A stretch of 64,000 bases of DNA, taken from assembly GCA_039566865.1 (NCBI GenBank), contig CM076949.1, forward strand, positions 6,849,501 to 6,913,500. Direction: 5' to 3'. Made by a program: the position numbers and the translations under genes. This document shows, piece after piece, positions 1 to 11,057 of this stretch. Numbering within the stretch: the stretch's first letter is position 1; every line of letters begins with the position of its first letter. The notes below the pieces were generated by a model. The model did not search any database and had not been told where the DNA came from. It was given only the letters and a program-made list of their open reading frames with translations. Source of the stretch: Aurelia coerulea. Lineage: Eukaryota; Cnidaria; Scyphozoa; Semaeostomeae; Ulmaridae.

Positions 1-11
1 CCGAATTGACC

Positions 12-361
12 TCCAGGGGGGGGGGAGGCATTCAGCACATGCACACACGGGGAGGTAAGTCCGATATTGCTGGGTTAGGATATTGCCGAAAGTGATATTT
101 TTGGATCAAAATAAAACTGTAATTATGTTCATCATATTTTTTGGAATCAAATATAGTTAAACTGATCTTTCTGGGTTCATTAGGGGCAATCGTGACCTCT
201 ATTTGCATTGTTTCAGGACATTTTATATTCCAGTACAGGTTTCTAAATATGAAATGAGCTGATATTTTTGGGTTGCGACGAAGCTGAACTGATATTTTTG
301 TGTTGCCTAAAAATTTCTTTGACTGACCCCCGTATGCCTATGTGCTGAATGTCCCCCTTGG
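12..361. repeat. G-run-bounded fold-back element 1, 9-bp duplication
   Basis: Begins TCCAGGGGGGGG with CATTCAGCACAT and ends with ATGTGCTGAATGTCCCCCTT, an inverted pair. It contains the recurring word TGATATTTTTGGGTTGC. Flanks GAATTGACC (3-11) and GAATGGACC (362-370) match at 8 of 9. It interrupts the terminus of a CCGGGTGA-type MITE about 11 bases in. Confidence 0.8.
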
Positions 362-370
362 GAATGGACC

Positions 371-988
371 AAAAAGAACTTGACATGTTTGAAAATTCGT
401 TAATGGAGAATACTTGAGGTATTGGAATGAACCACAGTTGTTATATACCCAAAGGACTGGAGTATTTTTATGATTTTTGTTCTGTTTCTCTGAGCATTAG
501 AAATATCGGTAAAATTTAATTTACGAAATATCCGTACCCTCGCAATACGAGAAGAGAGGCCTAAAAACCCTCGATCGATTTCATAAACAAAAACAATCTC
601 TTCACTCAAAAAAATTTCATTCCCCTCGAGAATTAAGAATCAAATTCAATACAATTCAAATTCAATACAATACAATTCAAACAAAAGCAATAAAATACTA
701 AATCGGATGCTTTTGTGAAAATCCATTTTAAGCCTCAAGAGGAATGAAAAGTATTTGCATGCTATGAGTGAGTGTGTTACTGATCCCTTTTTCGTTCATT
801 TTGAGGAAAAGGAATTTTCATAAATCTAATTTTACCTGTATTTACAATGCTTAAAAAAATAGAAAAAGATGAAAAAATATTCTTCAGCTTTTCGGCTGTC
901 AATTAAACTTTGATTCATTTCAATATCTCAAGTATTTTCCACATAACAGTTTTTCGAACGTGTGAAGAAGTTTATTTTGTCCGTCCGG
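371..988. repeat. CCGGGTGA-type fold-back MITE (body; left tip displaced to 1-11 by element 1)
   Basis: The left arm reads AAAAAGAACTTGACATGTTT and the right arm mirrors it, ending near GTCCGGTA. Related copies lie at about 2305-2740, 3870-4085, 41605-41990 and 44960-45120. Between the arms the sequence is AT-rich with no frame of note. Confidence 0.6.
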
Positions 989-994
989 TACATC

Positions 995-1612
995 TACCGG
1001 GTGAGTCAAAAAAAGAATCCCTGTTTGAAAGACTACAGATCCCTCGACATCAAGACAATGATGTTGGGAAATATGTCATTCTATTGTGAACATGTCCAAA
1101 TATATTCTAAATTTCACCCGCCTGAAATCGGCCACTCCGTTCTGAAGTTATATGAGATTTTCTCGAGGTAGCCACTTCAAGAAAGTTCCAAAAACTGCAT
1201 AAAGTTACGACCAAATTTCTCGTATGGCTATGCCTTAAAGCAATGACTCGTACATGCTTTGGCACCTTTTATCACTTTGGGACATGAAAATGTCATCCCT
1301 GGGGACAAAACAGCATTCCGGACGATTTCATTTTCCCAAGAGGCTAAAGCATGTTAGAATGTGTTGAACTCATTGAGATAAGGCAAAAATCTCGGGAAAT
1401 GTTGGTCATTCTTTTGAGCCTGTTTTGAAGATTTCTCGAAAAGGCTTTCTGGAGAAAATACCTCAATGGAATGGCCAATTTCAGTCAGCTAAATGTTGAG
1501 GTCCATTTGAACGCTTCTGCTGTTAAATGGTATGTTTCCCAATATTATCATCTTGATATTCAGGGAATGTTGATTTTTTAAACAGGGATTCTTTTTATTG
1601 ACTCACCCTGTA
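995..1612. repeat. CCGGGTGAGTC fold-back MITE, copy 1
   Basis: Ends TACCGGGTGAGTCAAAAA and its inverse TTGACTCACCCTGTA. The arms carry mirrored stretches around GATTTTCTCGAGGTAGCCAC and TTTCTCGAAAAGGCTTTCTG. Flanking TA fits a Tc1/mariner-type target. Copies 2 and 3 are at 20043-21119 and in two pieces at 28048-28365 and 30940-31110. Confidence 0.7.
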
Positions 1613-2304
1613 GTGGTTTGATTTTGAAGATTTTATTTGTTCGTCTTTATAGTGCACTCTAGAAGACGCCAAAGAAGTGCTATCAGAAGCAAGGAAAACA
1701 GCTATGGAGGGAAACTAAATATATGGAACAGAGAAAAGTTGCTTTTCGTAAATATGGTACACAGTGCATTGGTGAGGAAGTTTTCTTGTCAACGATAGAC
1801 TTCATATCTCTGCAGAAATAGTGAGAATAGGACCCGCACCCTTGACATGTAAATATGTATTTTATGGTATCTCAATATTCTTATTTTGAATTGAAAAAGA
1901 TCTTTGGTTCTTTTTTAATTGTTCTCTGATGGCTGACACTAGAAATAATTAAATCCATGGCGTATGAGGGAGACCGGGAAAACTGTGACAGAGCCCCTGT
2001 ATACTCTTTCGGTAGCCCGTCTGAAGCCCATTTTGCTGACGAGAATTTGGAAAAAGTGAATGTAATATCTGTTGATTAATGGTGGTAAATTTCTATGAAT
2101 GCGAAAAACTGACTGAATTTATTCCGAAAGAATGTTCTGAAACCACAGCAGAAAGCTCGTGAAATTTGATATTCAAATACAATAAAACGGTCTATATGAT
2201 GTGTTATTATTCTATTCGTTGTTTATCTCTTTGCAAACTGTAATGGTTGTTCAAGGAAAGACCGGCTGTGCGAGATCAAAGATTCATTTCTCCTTCTGTA
2301 ATCG

Positions 2305-2740
2305 ACTGGACCAAAATGAACTTCACATGTTTGAAAACTCATTATGCAAAGAAGTCTTGAGTTATTGGAATGAATCGAAGTTTTGTTGATAGAGGAAAGG
2401 CTGGAGTATTTTTTGTGAGATTTCTTCTATTTTTCTGAGCATTGTAAATATACAGTCTTAGACAACATATATTGACACTCCATCCCCTCCCTCCCCCTAT
2501 CAATGTTATTCCGACATCAAGCCTGAATTTTGACGTGAACAACAACATTGATCTTGGGGGAAGGGGGGAATTGAAAGGTCCATCAGAAGTCCAGTAATTT
2601 ATGTCCAAGATTGTAGGTAAATTGGATTTATGAAAATTTCTTCACTTTGAAATGCATGAAAAGGGATAAGTAATCTCCTCGATGCATGCAGATACAGTTC
2701 ATGTCCCTTAAGGCTTAAAAGTAATCTTACAAATGTAAGA
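2305..2740. repeat. Partial CCGGGTGA-type MITE with a nested insertion
   Basis: 2305-2449 and 2613-2740 match consecutive parts of the copy at 41605-41990 (GGACCAAAATGAACTT, GAGCATTGTAAATA, then GATAAGTAATCTCCTC). The gap between is filled by the small element at 2450-2612. Confidence 0.6.
2450..2612. repeat. Small TA-flanked fold-back element
   Basis: Ends ACAGTCTTAGACAACATA and its inverse TATGTCCAAGATTGT between TA dinucleotides. It splits the MITE at 2305-2740, so it inserted later. Confidence 0.6.
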
Positions 2741-2825
2741 TTGCAACTGGTTTTACAAAGATTTGAGGGGAATTAAATATGCGAATGGGCTAAGCACAAA
2801 TGCGAATGGGCAAAAATGTTTTTCA

Positions 2826-2909
2826 TTTCGTGGAGCAAAATTATGGAATAGCCTTTCAGCTGAGTCAAAACAGGCATCTTCCCTGAATAGCTTTAAAAAG
2901 TCTATTTAG
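2826..2909 (+). mobile_element. LINE 3' fragment: last 27 codons of a reverse-transcriptase ORF
   Basis: Frame 2826-2909 carries the ending GAKLWNSL..SLNSFKKSI and a stop, the hallmark C-terminus of CR1/L2-type LINE reverse transcriptases (AKLWNSLP, SLxxFKxxL). The sequence upstream is out of frame and decayed. About 300 bases of AT-rich 3' untranslated-like sequence follow. Confidence 0.65.
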
Positions 2910-3230
2910 AGATGAGGGCAGGGGTGGATTTGTGGCCGTGGCGTCGGGTGTTTTTGGTCGGCGGGCCGGGTCGGAGCGATTGGTGGCCAGATCTACGGCC
3001 GTCAGTCGCTCTGGGTTGGCGTGTCGATCAGGGCCGGCGTTATATAGTCTGACTTTGCCCTGAAACTGCAATTTTTTTCCATTTTGTAAATATTTTCTTT
3101 TAGTTTTAATGTAAATTATCGATTATTGTAAATAGGTTTTAACATTATGGTCTCTCTTGTAATTAGGTTTGAACTGTTTTTATTTTAGTTTGTATTGTAA
3201 ATGTTTTTAATGGAGGGAACAAGGACAGAT

Positions 3231-3762
3231 TTTGCAAGACAATAACATGAGTTGTCTTTGTTGACACCTGAATTCAAAGCGATTAGCCAATGCAAACAAT
3301 GGAAATTCCCTCAACCAGTAATTCAAAACAAATAAAGCCGCAAAAGTTTCTCTGAACCCAGGTAGCTATCGCACTCGTGGTGCTTTCCAGAAATTATTTT
3401 TAAGAGCAAACACAAGCATATGTTGAATGAAGGAGGATATATCTGCACATCTACCATGGGCATTTTATTTCTTTGGTTCAGAAGCTGAGCAGTAAGTATT
3501 TTACTCACACCCAAAAAAATAAGAGAATCGAGTCGCCTCCCAATCGGCTTCTGAACCAAACAAATTAAATGCCAGATCAATTTCTGGAAAGCACAACGAG
3601 CGAGCTAGCTACCTGGCTTTCAGAGAAACTTTTGCGGCTTTGCTTGTTTTGAATTACTGCTTGAGAGAATTCCCTTTGTCTCAGATCGCTAATCGCTTTG
3701 AATTGAGGTGTCAATCAAAAGCTGCTCATGCTATTGTCTTACAAAATCTGTCCTTGTTAATG
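3231..3762. repeat. Fold-back element with AAGGACAGATTTTG ends
   Basis: The left arm (3231-3400, CAAGGACAGATTTTGCAAGA) is mirrored by 3585-3762. A third arm in forward orientation, 4922-5240, is a partial second copy of the same family. Confidence 0.7.
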
Positions 3763-4085
3763 GAGGGCCCCTTGAAAAACAACGTTTGTTGAAGGGCAAC
3801 CCTCCCTAAATGAATTAAATATAAAATATGAAATATGCTTGAGTGAGGAGCTCGTTTATAACTTTCATCAAGGGTTTTAGGCCTCTTTTCACGCATGTCA
3901 AAGTTACAGAATTTTTGAATTAAATTTTTATCCAGATTTACAATGTTCAGAAAAACAAGAAAATTAACAAAAAATACTTCAGCGTTTCGAGTATCAAACA
4001 AACTTTAATTGTTTTCAATACCCCAAGTACTCTCCGAATAACGAATTTTCAACCATTTGAAGTCCTTTTTGATCGCCCCACTACT

Positions 4086-4586
4086 CAGGGTTGCCAGGTG
4101 CATGCGCAGCGCAACTTTAATGCCAAACCGTGGAAAAAAAGCCAAAATAAGCCAAATGATTCCCTGCTGAAAAATGCCAATGAAAAGCCAAAAAAGCCAA
4201 ACACTGAAAATTTTCACAAATGAAAATTCGAAATAGCCAATTATTTACAATTATTTTCTATTGAAACTCATTGTTGAGGCCTGTTTCTCTCAACACACGA
4301 GTCTTTGGAAAATGCAGAGATGACAGAAAACAGTTGTCCTTTTTTGTGCGCCATAGGGCATCATAGAGCAATGAGATTGTATGGGGCATTTTATGAATTG
4401 TCTAAAGAATTTTCACTGGAGATGATGGAAATCAAAGCTTGAGTATAAGAATATATAAAAAGGCACTGCAAGTTAAAAAAGCCAAAATTATGCCAACAAG
4501 CCAAACGGTTTTTCCAAAGCCAAACACTGTTTAAAAAAGACAAAGTCAAGAAATTTGGCTTAAAAAAAGCCAAGTTGGCAACCCTG
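4086..4586. repeat. CAGGGTTGCCA-ended element with AAAGCCAAA words (hAT-like MITE)
   Basis: Ends CAGGGTTGCCA and TGGCAACCCTG. The interior is dominated by the short words AAGCCAAAA and GCCAAACACTG. The ends resemble hAT-type non-autonomous elements, but I found no clear 8-bp duplication. Confidence 0.6.
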
Positions 4587-4921
4587 CGTACATACCTGAA
4601 GTTTCAATGACTTTTAGCTTTTATGTTTACAAAGTTGATGATGTTGCAGTTTTAAAGATATTGAATCGAGTCAAATTTTTAGCGCTTCACAAGTGATCCA
4701 GGCTTTGATTTTGTCAACTGATTCATGAAATACGAAGAATGAGTCAGAAGGAAGCTTTGATGTTTCGCAAAATGTACAGTCATGAATTACGCCAAATGCT
4801 CCAAGGAAGAAGTTCGGGAAGTTCGGGCGTTTGAGAATTCGTAGCATCCAGAGCTACAAATTTCAGTGCTCATAAAAGCAGGAGACAGGTCACAAAAATA
4901 CTTCAGTTTTTTGGCTATCAA

Positions 4922-5240
4922 AACAAGGACAGATTTTGTAAGACAATAGCATGAATTGCGTTTGATTGACACCATAATTCAAAGCGATTACCGATCGCAG
5001 ACAATGGAAATTCCCTCAACCAGTAATTCAAAACAAACGAAGCCGCAAAAGTTTCTCTGAAACCCAGGTAGCTTGCTCGCTCGTTGTGCATTCCAGAAAT
5101 TGTCTTTAAGAGCAAAGATGAGCATATGTCGAAAGAAAAAGGATATACCTACATTTTATTTCTTTGGATCAGAAGCCGTGTTTTCATTACACCCAAAAAA
5201 TAAGAGAATTGAATCGCTTCCCATGCCAGAAGCATGGACT
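4922..5240. repeat. Partial copy of the 3231-3762 fold-back family
   Basis: Shares CAAGGACAGATTTTGTAAGA, ATTCCCTCAACCAGTAATTC and AAGTTTCTCTGAAACCCAGG with the arm at 3231. The second arm is missing. Confidence 0.65.
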
Positions 5241-5371
5241 TTGCAATTTTAAATAACATTAGATGTAACGTGATTGAGTGCATTGCTAAATGATTTTCAA
5301 TTACAACTTAGACGAAGAGGAGAGAAAAGAATCATTCCGTTCTGATTGTCATTTGAACATGTTCTCAGAAG

Positions 5372-5771
5372 TACAGTAAGAACCCGCAAAATACAAACCA
5401 TTTTTTTCAAAACAGCCTGTTTAGGTTTAGTTTCATATAAAACAGGCAATAATCTGAAAACAGGCCAAAGGTTTCTTATCACATGGTTAAAGAAACCTTC
5501 AGTGATTAAGGTTCTTGTTCCATGGCATTCTCTCTAAAAATTTATTTAACCACAGCGAAGTACAGGCCAAGTATAGATAGAGATGCTTTTTCATTAAGAT
5601 GTTTGGCACCTGATTTTAACAAAGACTATTAGATATGAATTTATTTTTGATTCTCCGACGAGAAACATTCCTAAAATCAGGCTGACAAATTTCATATATG
5701 GGGATACCATTTAGAAAAACCAGCCTGAAGTTTCTTATAAAGTGGTTTCCATTTTGCGGGTTCTTACTATA
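5372..5771. repeat. Fold-back element with AGTAAGAACCCGC ends
   Basis: Left end TACAGTAAGAACCCGCAAAA is mirrored by TTTTGCGGGTTCTTACTATA, both at a TA. The interior arms share AAACAGGC-type words. Confidence 0.65.
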
Positions 5772-6298
5772 TGCTCTCAAGACCTGTGATCTCCTTCTGA
5801 AAACATCTTCACATGATTGCACGAGAAGGACAGTTTAGGGTTGGTTTTCAAATCAAATTTTGCTAGTTTTAAATTTTCCCGCCAAAACACGACCTTACTG
5901 TGGACAAAAATTCAGTTTATGTTTTCCTTAGCTACATGATTCGATCACTCCACACAACATTTTGTCATTTCATTGCTATGCAGGTTTAACCAAAGGCAAA
6001 AAAACCTTCTTGTTGCGTGTAGTGCAATTGTACAATGATAAACAAGTAAATAAAGTAAAATATAAGCACTTTGATGCGAACTGAAACAAGAACGACGTTT
6101 CGAGCACAGCCCGTTATCAAGCCAAACCAACTATTTCAAATTACCAAAGGCGACTGCAAGAAATCTTCCAGTAAAGAAACGACAAAAAGAGATTAAGATA
6201 TCACAGAACGATAATATTTTTGCTAAATAAACACCCTGATAAATACTATATAAATGATGAGAATACTATTAAAAAATCTGTCAAACTAAATTCATTCT

Positions 6299-6463
6299 AA
6301 CAGACGATTACGCTAAAGATGACGGCATCAGGAACTTTTTACCAAGATGCACTGCGTTCTCAAAGGAATTGCTATAGAATCATTATAAAGATTCGTAATT
6401 CGAACGCAATGCATCTCGGTAAAAAGTTCCTCGCCGCCATCTTTAGCGAGATCGTCTGTTTTA
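6299..6463. repeat. Short fold-back element
   Basis: Arms CAGACGATTACGCTAAAGAT and ATCTTTAGCGAGATCGTCTG enclose a second inverted pair around AACTTTTTACC. Related sequence flanks the SINE at 36422-36668. Confidence 0.7.
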
Positions 6464-7747
6464 ACGTAAGAATGTACATAAACGTTTCTAAAAATTGAAT
6501 TCATAAATTTTCTATATTTTCAGCGAAATGATGCTCTAAACACACAAATTTGCCTCCGAATTGTATTGCAGAAGAGAACCTTATTGAGGATATCTATTCA
6601 AGATTTTCAGCCAAATCTTCTCCCTCTACATTACTTTTATACTGGTAGATTATACTCTCATTTCAATAAGCACACAATGTAAATGTAATAAATGTTTATA
6701 AGAAAAGTACAGGAAATTTGTTTGAAACGCTTCAAACTACGAACTGGTCTATTTAGCAAAACAGTTCATCATTATCAGCAAAACAGTTCATCATTATCAA
6801 GAAAATCATAAATGATAAAGTTAAACGTGTTGCTTTGCGGTTAATACAGTAAGTCCTCGCATATAAGAAATTCAAAATCTCAAATCAGGCTATCTGGTTT
6901 CTTATATGCAAGAAAATATTTTCAAATGAGGCTGGCAGATTTCTTATAAGTCCATTGAGTGAGAAACTTTCTTTTACGTAATGCTTTCTTGTCAAAAACC
7001 ATATTTAAATTCAAGGATCATGCTGTATAGTAAGCAAGGATGCCAAAGAAGTAATGATGAATATGAAATACTGTAAAGTATATCTAGGCATTGAGCAGAT
7101 TTTACAAATGTTAGTACTAAGCTACACAGAAAAACGGCAGTGTAGTTCGAGTATTTTTTGGAAGTTTTAGCTTTACGGCATTATAAACATTTTCATGTCA
7201 GAGTTTAGTAAATTAAGAGCAACAAAGATGGAGGAGAAAATTTGAACAGCAGGTTATTCAAAATTCATCTGTGTTTGAGACATAAAAATTTGGTAGATTG
7301 ATAGGAAATAAATTTTGAGGAAATACAGTATTTGTTTTGATATAAAAAAGTATCCCTATTTTTCTTTTGAAATGCACCAGCACCTTAAATATCGATGCAT
7401 TATCAGCAATTTCTGAATAGCAAACAGACAATGGACCTTTTTGCTATTCCACAGGGGAGTCTGCATTCAGCAATATTTTCAGACATTTTGTGGAAATCTG
7501 ACAAGTGCTCAAATTTGTTTACAATGGTGATCTCAATTAAACTTTAAATATAAATGTACTGTATCAATATCAGTGCTGTGGCAAGCATATTAAAGGGGGG
7601 AGGGGTACAAAACTTAAGTTCCAGGTTCCAGAAGGTACACCCAGCCATTTTACATATCACTTTCTTTAGGAATACCAAACCGGATGGACCTGCTTCAGCA
7701 AATGTCTCTGTTTGTATTGAAGGAAAAACAACTGAATTTTCCTGATC

Positions 7748-8311
7748 CTATACGTTTTGAATAACAGGAACAAGTGGATGATCATTATTTAAATCCTCAG
7801 TGGTTTCTTCTGAGCCAAGCTGCTTTGCAATCAGCTGCAATTCTTGCATTCCCTGTGTTCTCTGAACAATTTCATGCTTGATAAGTTTTCTATAAAAATG
7901 CACTGCAAAAATGATGAAGATGATTGATGTAGGAACCATGACTGCAGAAGCAGCAATTGCTGATGCGATGTTAATTGTGTACAGCTTCACCCAGAGTAAG
8001 ATGGGAATTTCTAATAGAAACAAAAATGTCCCCAATCCAGTGCTAAAGATCCATGCTATCTCAACATATTTGTGCAAATTTTCATGAGGAGAATCTCCAG
8101 GTTTAACATGAGTGGTAATATTAACACCAGCATGTGCACCAGACAGTTCAACTTGTCGTATGTTTTCCACTACGTCAATGTTTGGAAGTATGCATACTGA
8201 GATCATCAGAGCAAAAACATGTACTGAAATCAAGCATGTTGTAAGTAAACTGAAAGTCATAACAAGAACAGATGGAAGCTTTTCACCCAGGTTGAGTTCA
8301 ACCATAGCAAC
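7748..8311 (-). CDS. ORAI: ORAI coding exon 2 (residues 39-225 and stop)
   Basis: The acceptor TTTCAG ends at 8312 and the exon opens with GTTGCTATGGTTGAA (VAMVE). It encodes the rest of TM1, TM2-TM4 and the cytosolic tail, ending in TAG at 7750-7748. The loop between TM2 and TM3 (about 84-111) is roughly 14 residues longer than in human ORAI1. The loop between TM3 and TM4 is very short. The outer vestibule after the filter reads LNLGEKLPS and lacks the three aspartates found in human ORAI1 (D110, D112, D114). Confidence 0.96.
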   Translation of the reverse strand, partial: VAMVELNLGEKLPSVLVMTFSLLTTCLISVHVFALMISVCILPNIDVVENIRQVELSGAHAGVNITTHVKPGDSPHENLHKYVEIAWIFSTGLGTFLFLLEIPILLWVKLYTINIASAIAASAVMVPTSIIFIIFAVHFYRKLIKHEIVQRTQGMQELQLIAKQLGSEETTEDLNNDHPLVPVIQNV

Positions 8312-10141
8312 CTGAAACAAAAAATACAAATTTTATTACGAGAAGAAACTAAGCACTATAAAATCCACTACCCATGCTCAAGAGGTGTTGGTGGGGCTCA
8401 ACCATGAGATGAGCTTATCTAAGATGAACACATCATCAAAGCAATAAAAATATTTATGATAGCCACAGTTTTTCGCATCAACAAAAGTTTGTTTTTATCC
8501 CTTTCAAGTCATGTGACCATACTATTGGGGAGTTTTTGTATCATACTACTTTTTGTATTCATGGCACACGTTTTCATGGCATGAAATACGCTTAAGAATT
8601 CAAAAAATGTTCCACCAAGAGCTTGATCACCAGTCTGCAGAGTATAGCAGTTCTCAACAAGATCTCGCATGTGCAAACCAACAAAGCAGTGGATGGCGTG
8701 CCAGCATGCAAAGTCTTTGACTCTTTTTGTTTTCAAAGTAGTGTACAAAAAATCTGTTCAAAATTGGTGTGCATATAAAATTTGAGTAAAAAACCTTGTG
8801 TGTGCAGTTACCACACTCTGCAGACTCGCTTGATCATTTGACTTGAAGTGGGGGTGTGAACAAACCTCAGCTGAAACAAGGCTTAGTTGATTTAGGCCTA
8901 GGTTAAACGTCGCTCTTTTCATGCGCCGAACCTAATAGTTGAATTAGGCGTATGAGAAGATCGACGTTTAACTTGATTAAGCTCGGCAGATTGAATTAGG
9001 TGCAGCAGAATGTACTTGGAGCGACTGGTCCTGTCGCATTATGCGACTCTGGAGCGACTTCTAGTTAGACGTCGCTCTTCTCATGCGCCGAACTTAATGC
9101 ATCAATTATTCCTCATAATTTTCCGTTTTAAAGTGAGGCGGAGCATGCGTATATCTTCGAATAACGGGAAATCTGCCGGACGTGACTAAAAGGACAATGG
9201 TTTCTCTTGATTTTGTTGCGTCCGCGACAGACATTGGTGACTGTATTCTAATATCGAGCGAAACAAAAACAAAACTTTCAGTTAATAGTATAGCTTGATT
9301 TCCGCATGATGGACACAAACTCAACTCTGAACGCAGACGTGTGACATTGCAAAAGTGGCACGTCCCTGGCTAGCTACCAGGTATAACTTATGACTGAGAT
9401 GTTGTTGATTATTCTTCGTTTTACACGATAAAACACTGTACAGTTATGTCCATGACAAAGTTTAAACATTATTTTGCTTGCCCAGAGTTTGTTGTGTTTT
9501 GCTTTCTCAAAATTGGTTGTGTCAGTTTTTTCAACATGCTTTTGTCCGTTGTTACTTTGAGAACAAAAGCTGAAAGACCTGTTCTAATGATTTTGTTGCT
9601 AGGCTACAAAGGATATCAGCAATTTAATTGTCTTTATGTTAGGAGCGACACATTAGGAGTGACGTATAATTCAGTGTTGCTCTACCGTCGCTCTACAGTC
9701 GCTCCTAATTGTATTAGGTTCGGCGCATGAGAAGAGCGACGTTTAACCTAGGCCTTAGTCTACTTATATGGATAGCACTTATGTGCTGTTATAATAAATT
9801 ATATGTATGGTATGGATGGAAAACGAACGAGTTTAGATTTTTGAAGGCAAAAACGACTTTGCCAGGCACACACAGGCCACAGGAAGAGCATTCTATTTTT
9901 TGAGGCACATATAGGCTATTATATTTTTCATTATTATTATCTTTCTTAAGCTGTAAAATCATCTTGCAGTGTTCAGTTTTTCCCATCATCATTCATTGAT
10001 GGATGATCGAACAAATCAGTTTCTTACCATTGCAAAACCAGACATAAGACCAGACGTTCTGCTTGATGCTCTCAATTTCGCTTTGCTGAGGAACAAACCT
10101 CGCCAGTTGTAGGGTTTATTCTCGTCCCGTTGCCCTAACAT
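7748..10141 (-). CDS. ORAI: ORAI calcium release-activated calcium channel protein (two coding exons)
   Basis: This encodes the plasma-membrane pore subunit of the store-operated (CRAC) calcium channel, which family members open when STIM senses empty ER stores. Joining 10141-10028 to 8311-7748 gives 225 residues, shorter than human ORAI1 (301). The intron is phase 0 with GT/AG ends. TM1 runs about 28-50 and carries SSRTS (R28, equivalent to human R91), F36, V39 and the selectivity-filter E43 in VAMVE (human E106). TM2 is about 53-77 (HVFALMIS), TM3 about 124-146 (E139, equivalent to E190), and TM4 about 158-179 (P165, equivalent to P245), ending in AVHFYR. The C-terminal helix [11 protein letters not shown] (193-203), followed by DHPL, matches the STIM-coupling tail. 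An in-frame TGA lies seven codons upstream of the ATG, which fixes the start. It is divergent to KDM2. Family assignment is near certain; the number after ORAI is not meaningful here. Confidence 0.96.
8312..10027 (-). other. ORAI: ORAI intron 1
   Basis: A 1716-bp phase 0 intron with GT donor and AG acceptor on the minus strand. Half of it (8895-9754) is a long inverted-repeat transposon. I see no further coding exon in the remainder. Confidence 0.85.
8895..9754. repeat. Long inverted-repeat element with TTA target duplication (PIF/Harbinger-like MITE)
   Basis: The left end GGCCTAGGTTAAACGTCGCT is mirrored at the right end, and both arms continue with the motif ATGCGCCGAACCTAAT. Each end is flanked by TTA (8892-8894 and 9755-9757). 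A three-base TWA duplication is typical of PIF/Harbinger elements. The arm motif recurs internally near 9067-9096. No transposase was recognised; a 94-codon open frame at 9446-9730 has no visible family motif. Confidence 0.75.
10028..10141 (-). CDS. ORAI: ORAI coding exon 1 (residues 1-38)
   Basis: The ATG lies at 10141-10139, with AAG before it and an in-frame TGA 24 to 22 bases upstream. The exon encodes the cytosolic N-terminus, including the conserved amphipathic stretch [18 protein letters not shown] that precedes and enters TM1. It ends after ATG (M38) at the donor GTAAGAA (10027-10021), phase 0. The exon border falls inside TM1, five residues before the selectivity-filter glutamate. 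Confidence 0.95.
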
Positions 10142-10491
10142 CTTATTGCAGCAAGTAATTCAATCTGACAGGAAATCTCAGATTTCGAGTTTACTTTGTT
10201 TTGGTCGATAGGTCATAAGGTACCATGTTAAATGAGCCTCAGTTTGGAAAAATTGACTTTTTTAAGAGGCTAGAATATAATGGCTCCAAACAAGCATGAA
10301 AGGAATGTTCGTCGTCTTAGCGGCTGTGTCTTGTTTGTTGTGCAAAAGTTTAGTCAGCTGTGCATCCACTGAGGAGTGGCTGCATCACTTGTAGAGAAAT
10401 TCCAGTGCATGACTGCTTCAAAAAAAGTTGCCTTTTTACAAGGCTGAATTTATAGGCTATATGCATCTGAGAATAGAGAAATTAGCAAATT

Positions 10492-10754
10492 TTGGAACTT
10501 TGCTTGGAGGACTTTGCGGAGGAGCGCTGGATCAAACCACAACAAATTGCTTGCGGTGTAACCAACGTGTGCCAAAAGATTGCAAACCGAAGGATGGAGC
10601 GCGCTTCTAGGGGCCTGAAGGATGAAATAGAATGCTTCTTTGGGACGAAACTGAAGGTAAAATTGAGTCGTGCATGTTCCCGTTTTCGCTATAACAAGGC
10701 TTGGGCCTATCCCTTCGCAGCTTCCGCACGAAAATCAAAACAGAACAACCTGAG
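10492..10754 (+). other. Candidate 5' non-coding first exon of KDM2 (3' end at a consensus donor)
   Basis: A strong donor, CTGAG|GTAAGT, ends this candidate exon at 10754, and a good acceptor (pyrimidines then GGCTCAG) lies at 11057. Joining 10754 to 11058 would give a leader for the KDM2 start exon. The 88-codon frame here lacks a standard ATG start, matches nothing I know, and hits a stop before the KDM2 ATG in the joined transcript, so I favour untranslated sequence. The 5' limit is unknown. Confidence 0.35.
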
Positions 10755-11057
10755 GTAAGTCGTGAGAAAAGTATGACGTTGCCTTGAAAAGTATGATATG
10801 AAAAATTGTGATTTGTAACTGAAGAAACTCCTTTTGTTTCTCTTATTTGTCATGTGTGTGGCTCTGAGTCTGATGACCTGTCCGACTTTGCAAAATTAAT
10901 TATTTGTTTCATGCCTTTGACATAATTTATTCGTTAATGTAGAACAATCGTTGTTGTTAATTTATTCAAGATGGTCGGAAGATTGCTTTGTTAAAGACAA
11001 TAACAATTCAATTCATTAAACAACAAGAAACCGCATGTTTTCCTTTATTTGGCTCAG

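Larger units (their letters stand above)
1..7747. other. Intergenic region left of ORAI
   Basis: No gene is supported. It contains several fold-back transposons, a LINE 3' end at 2826-2909, and AT-rich unique-looking sequence. Downstream ORAI 3' untranslated sequence must lie just below 7748, but I could not find a convincing polyadenylation signal on the minus strand. Confidence 0.7.

Noticed and set aside
9446..9730. 94-codon frame inside the ORAI intron as a transposase remnant
   Set aside because: No DDE motif or similarity visible; it lies between the arms of a short non-autonomous element.
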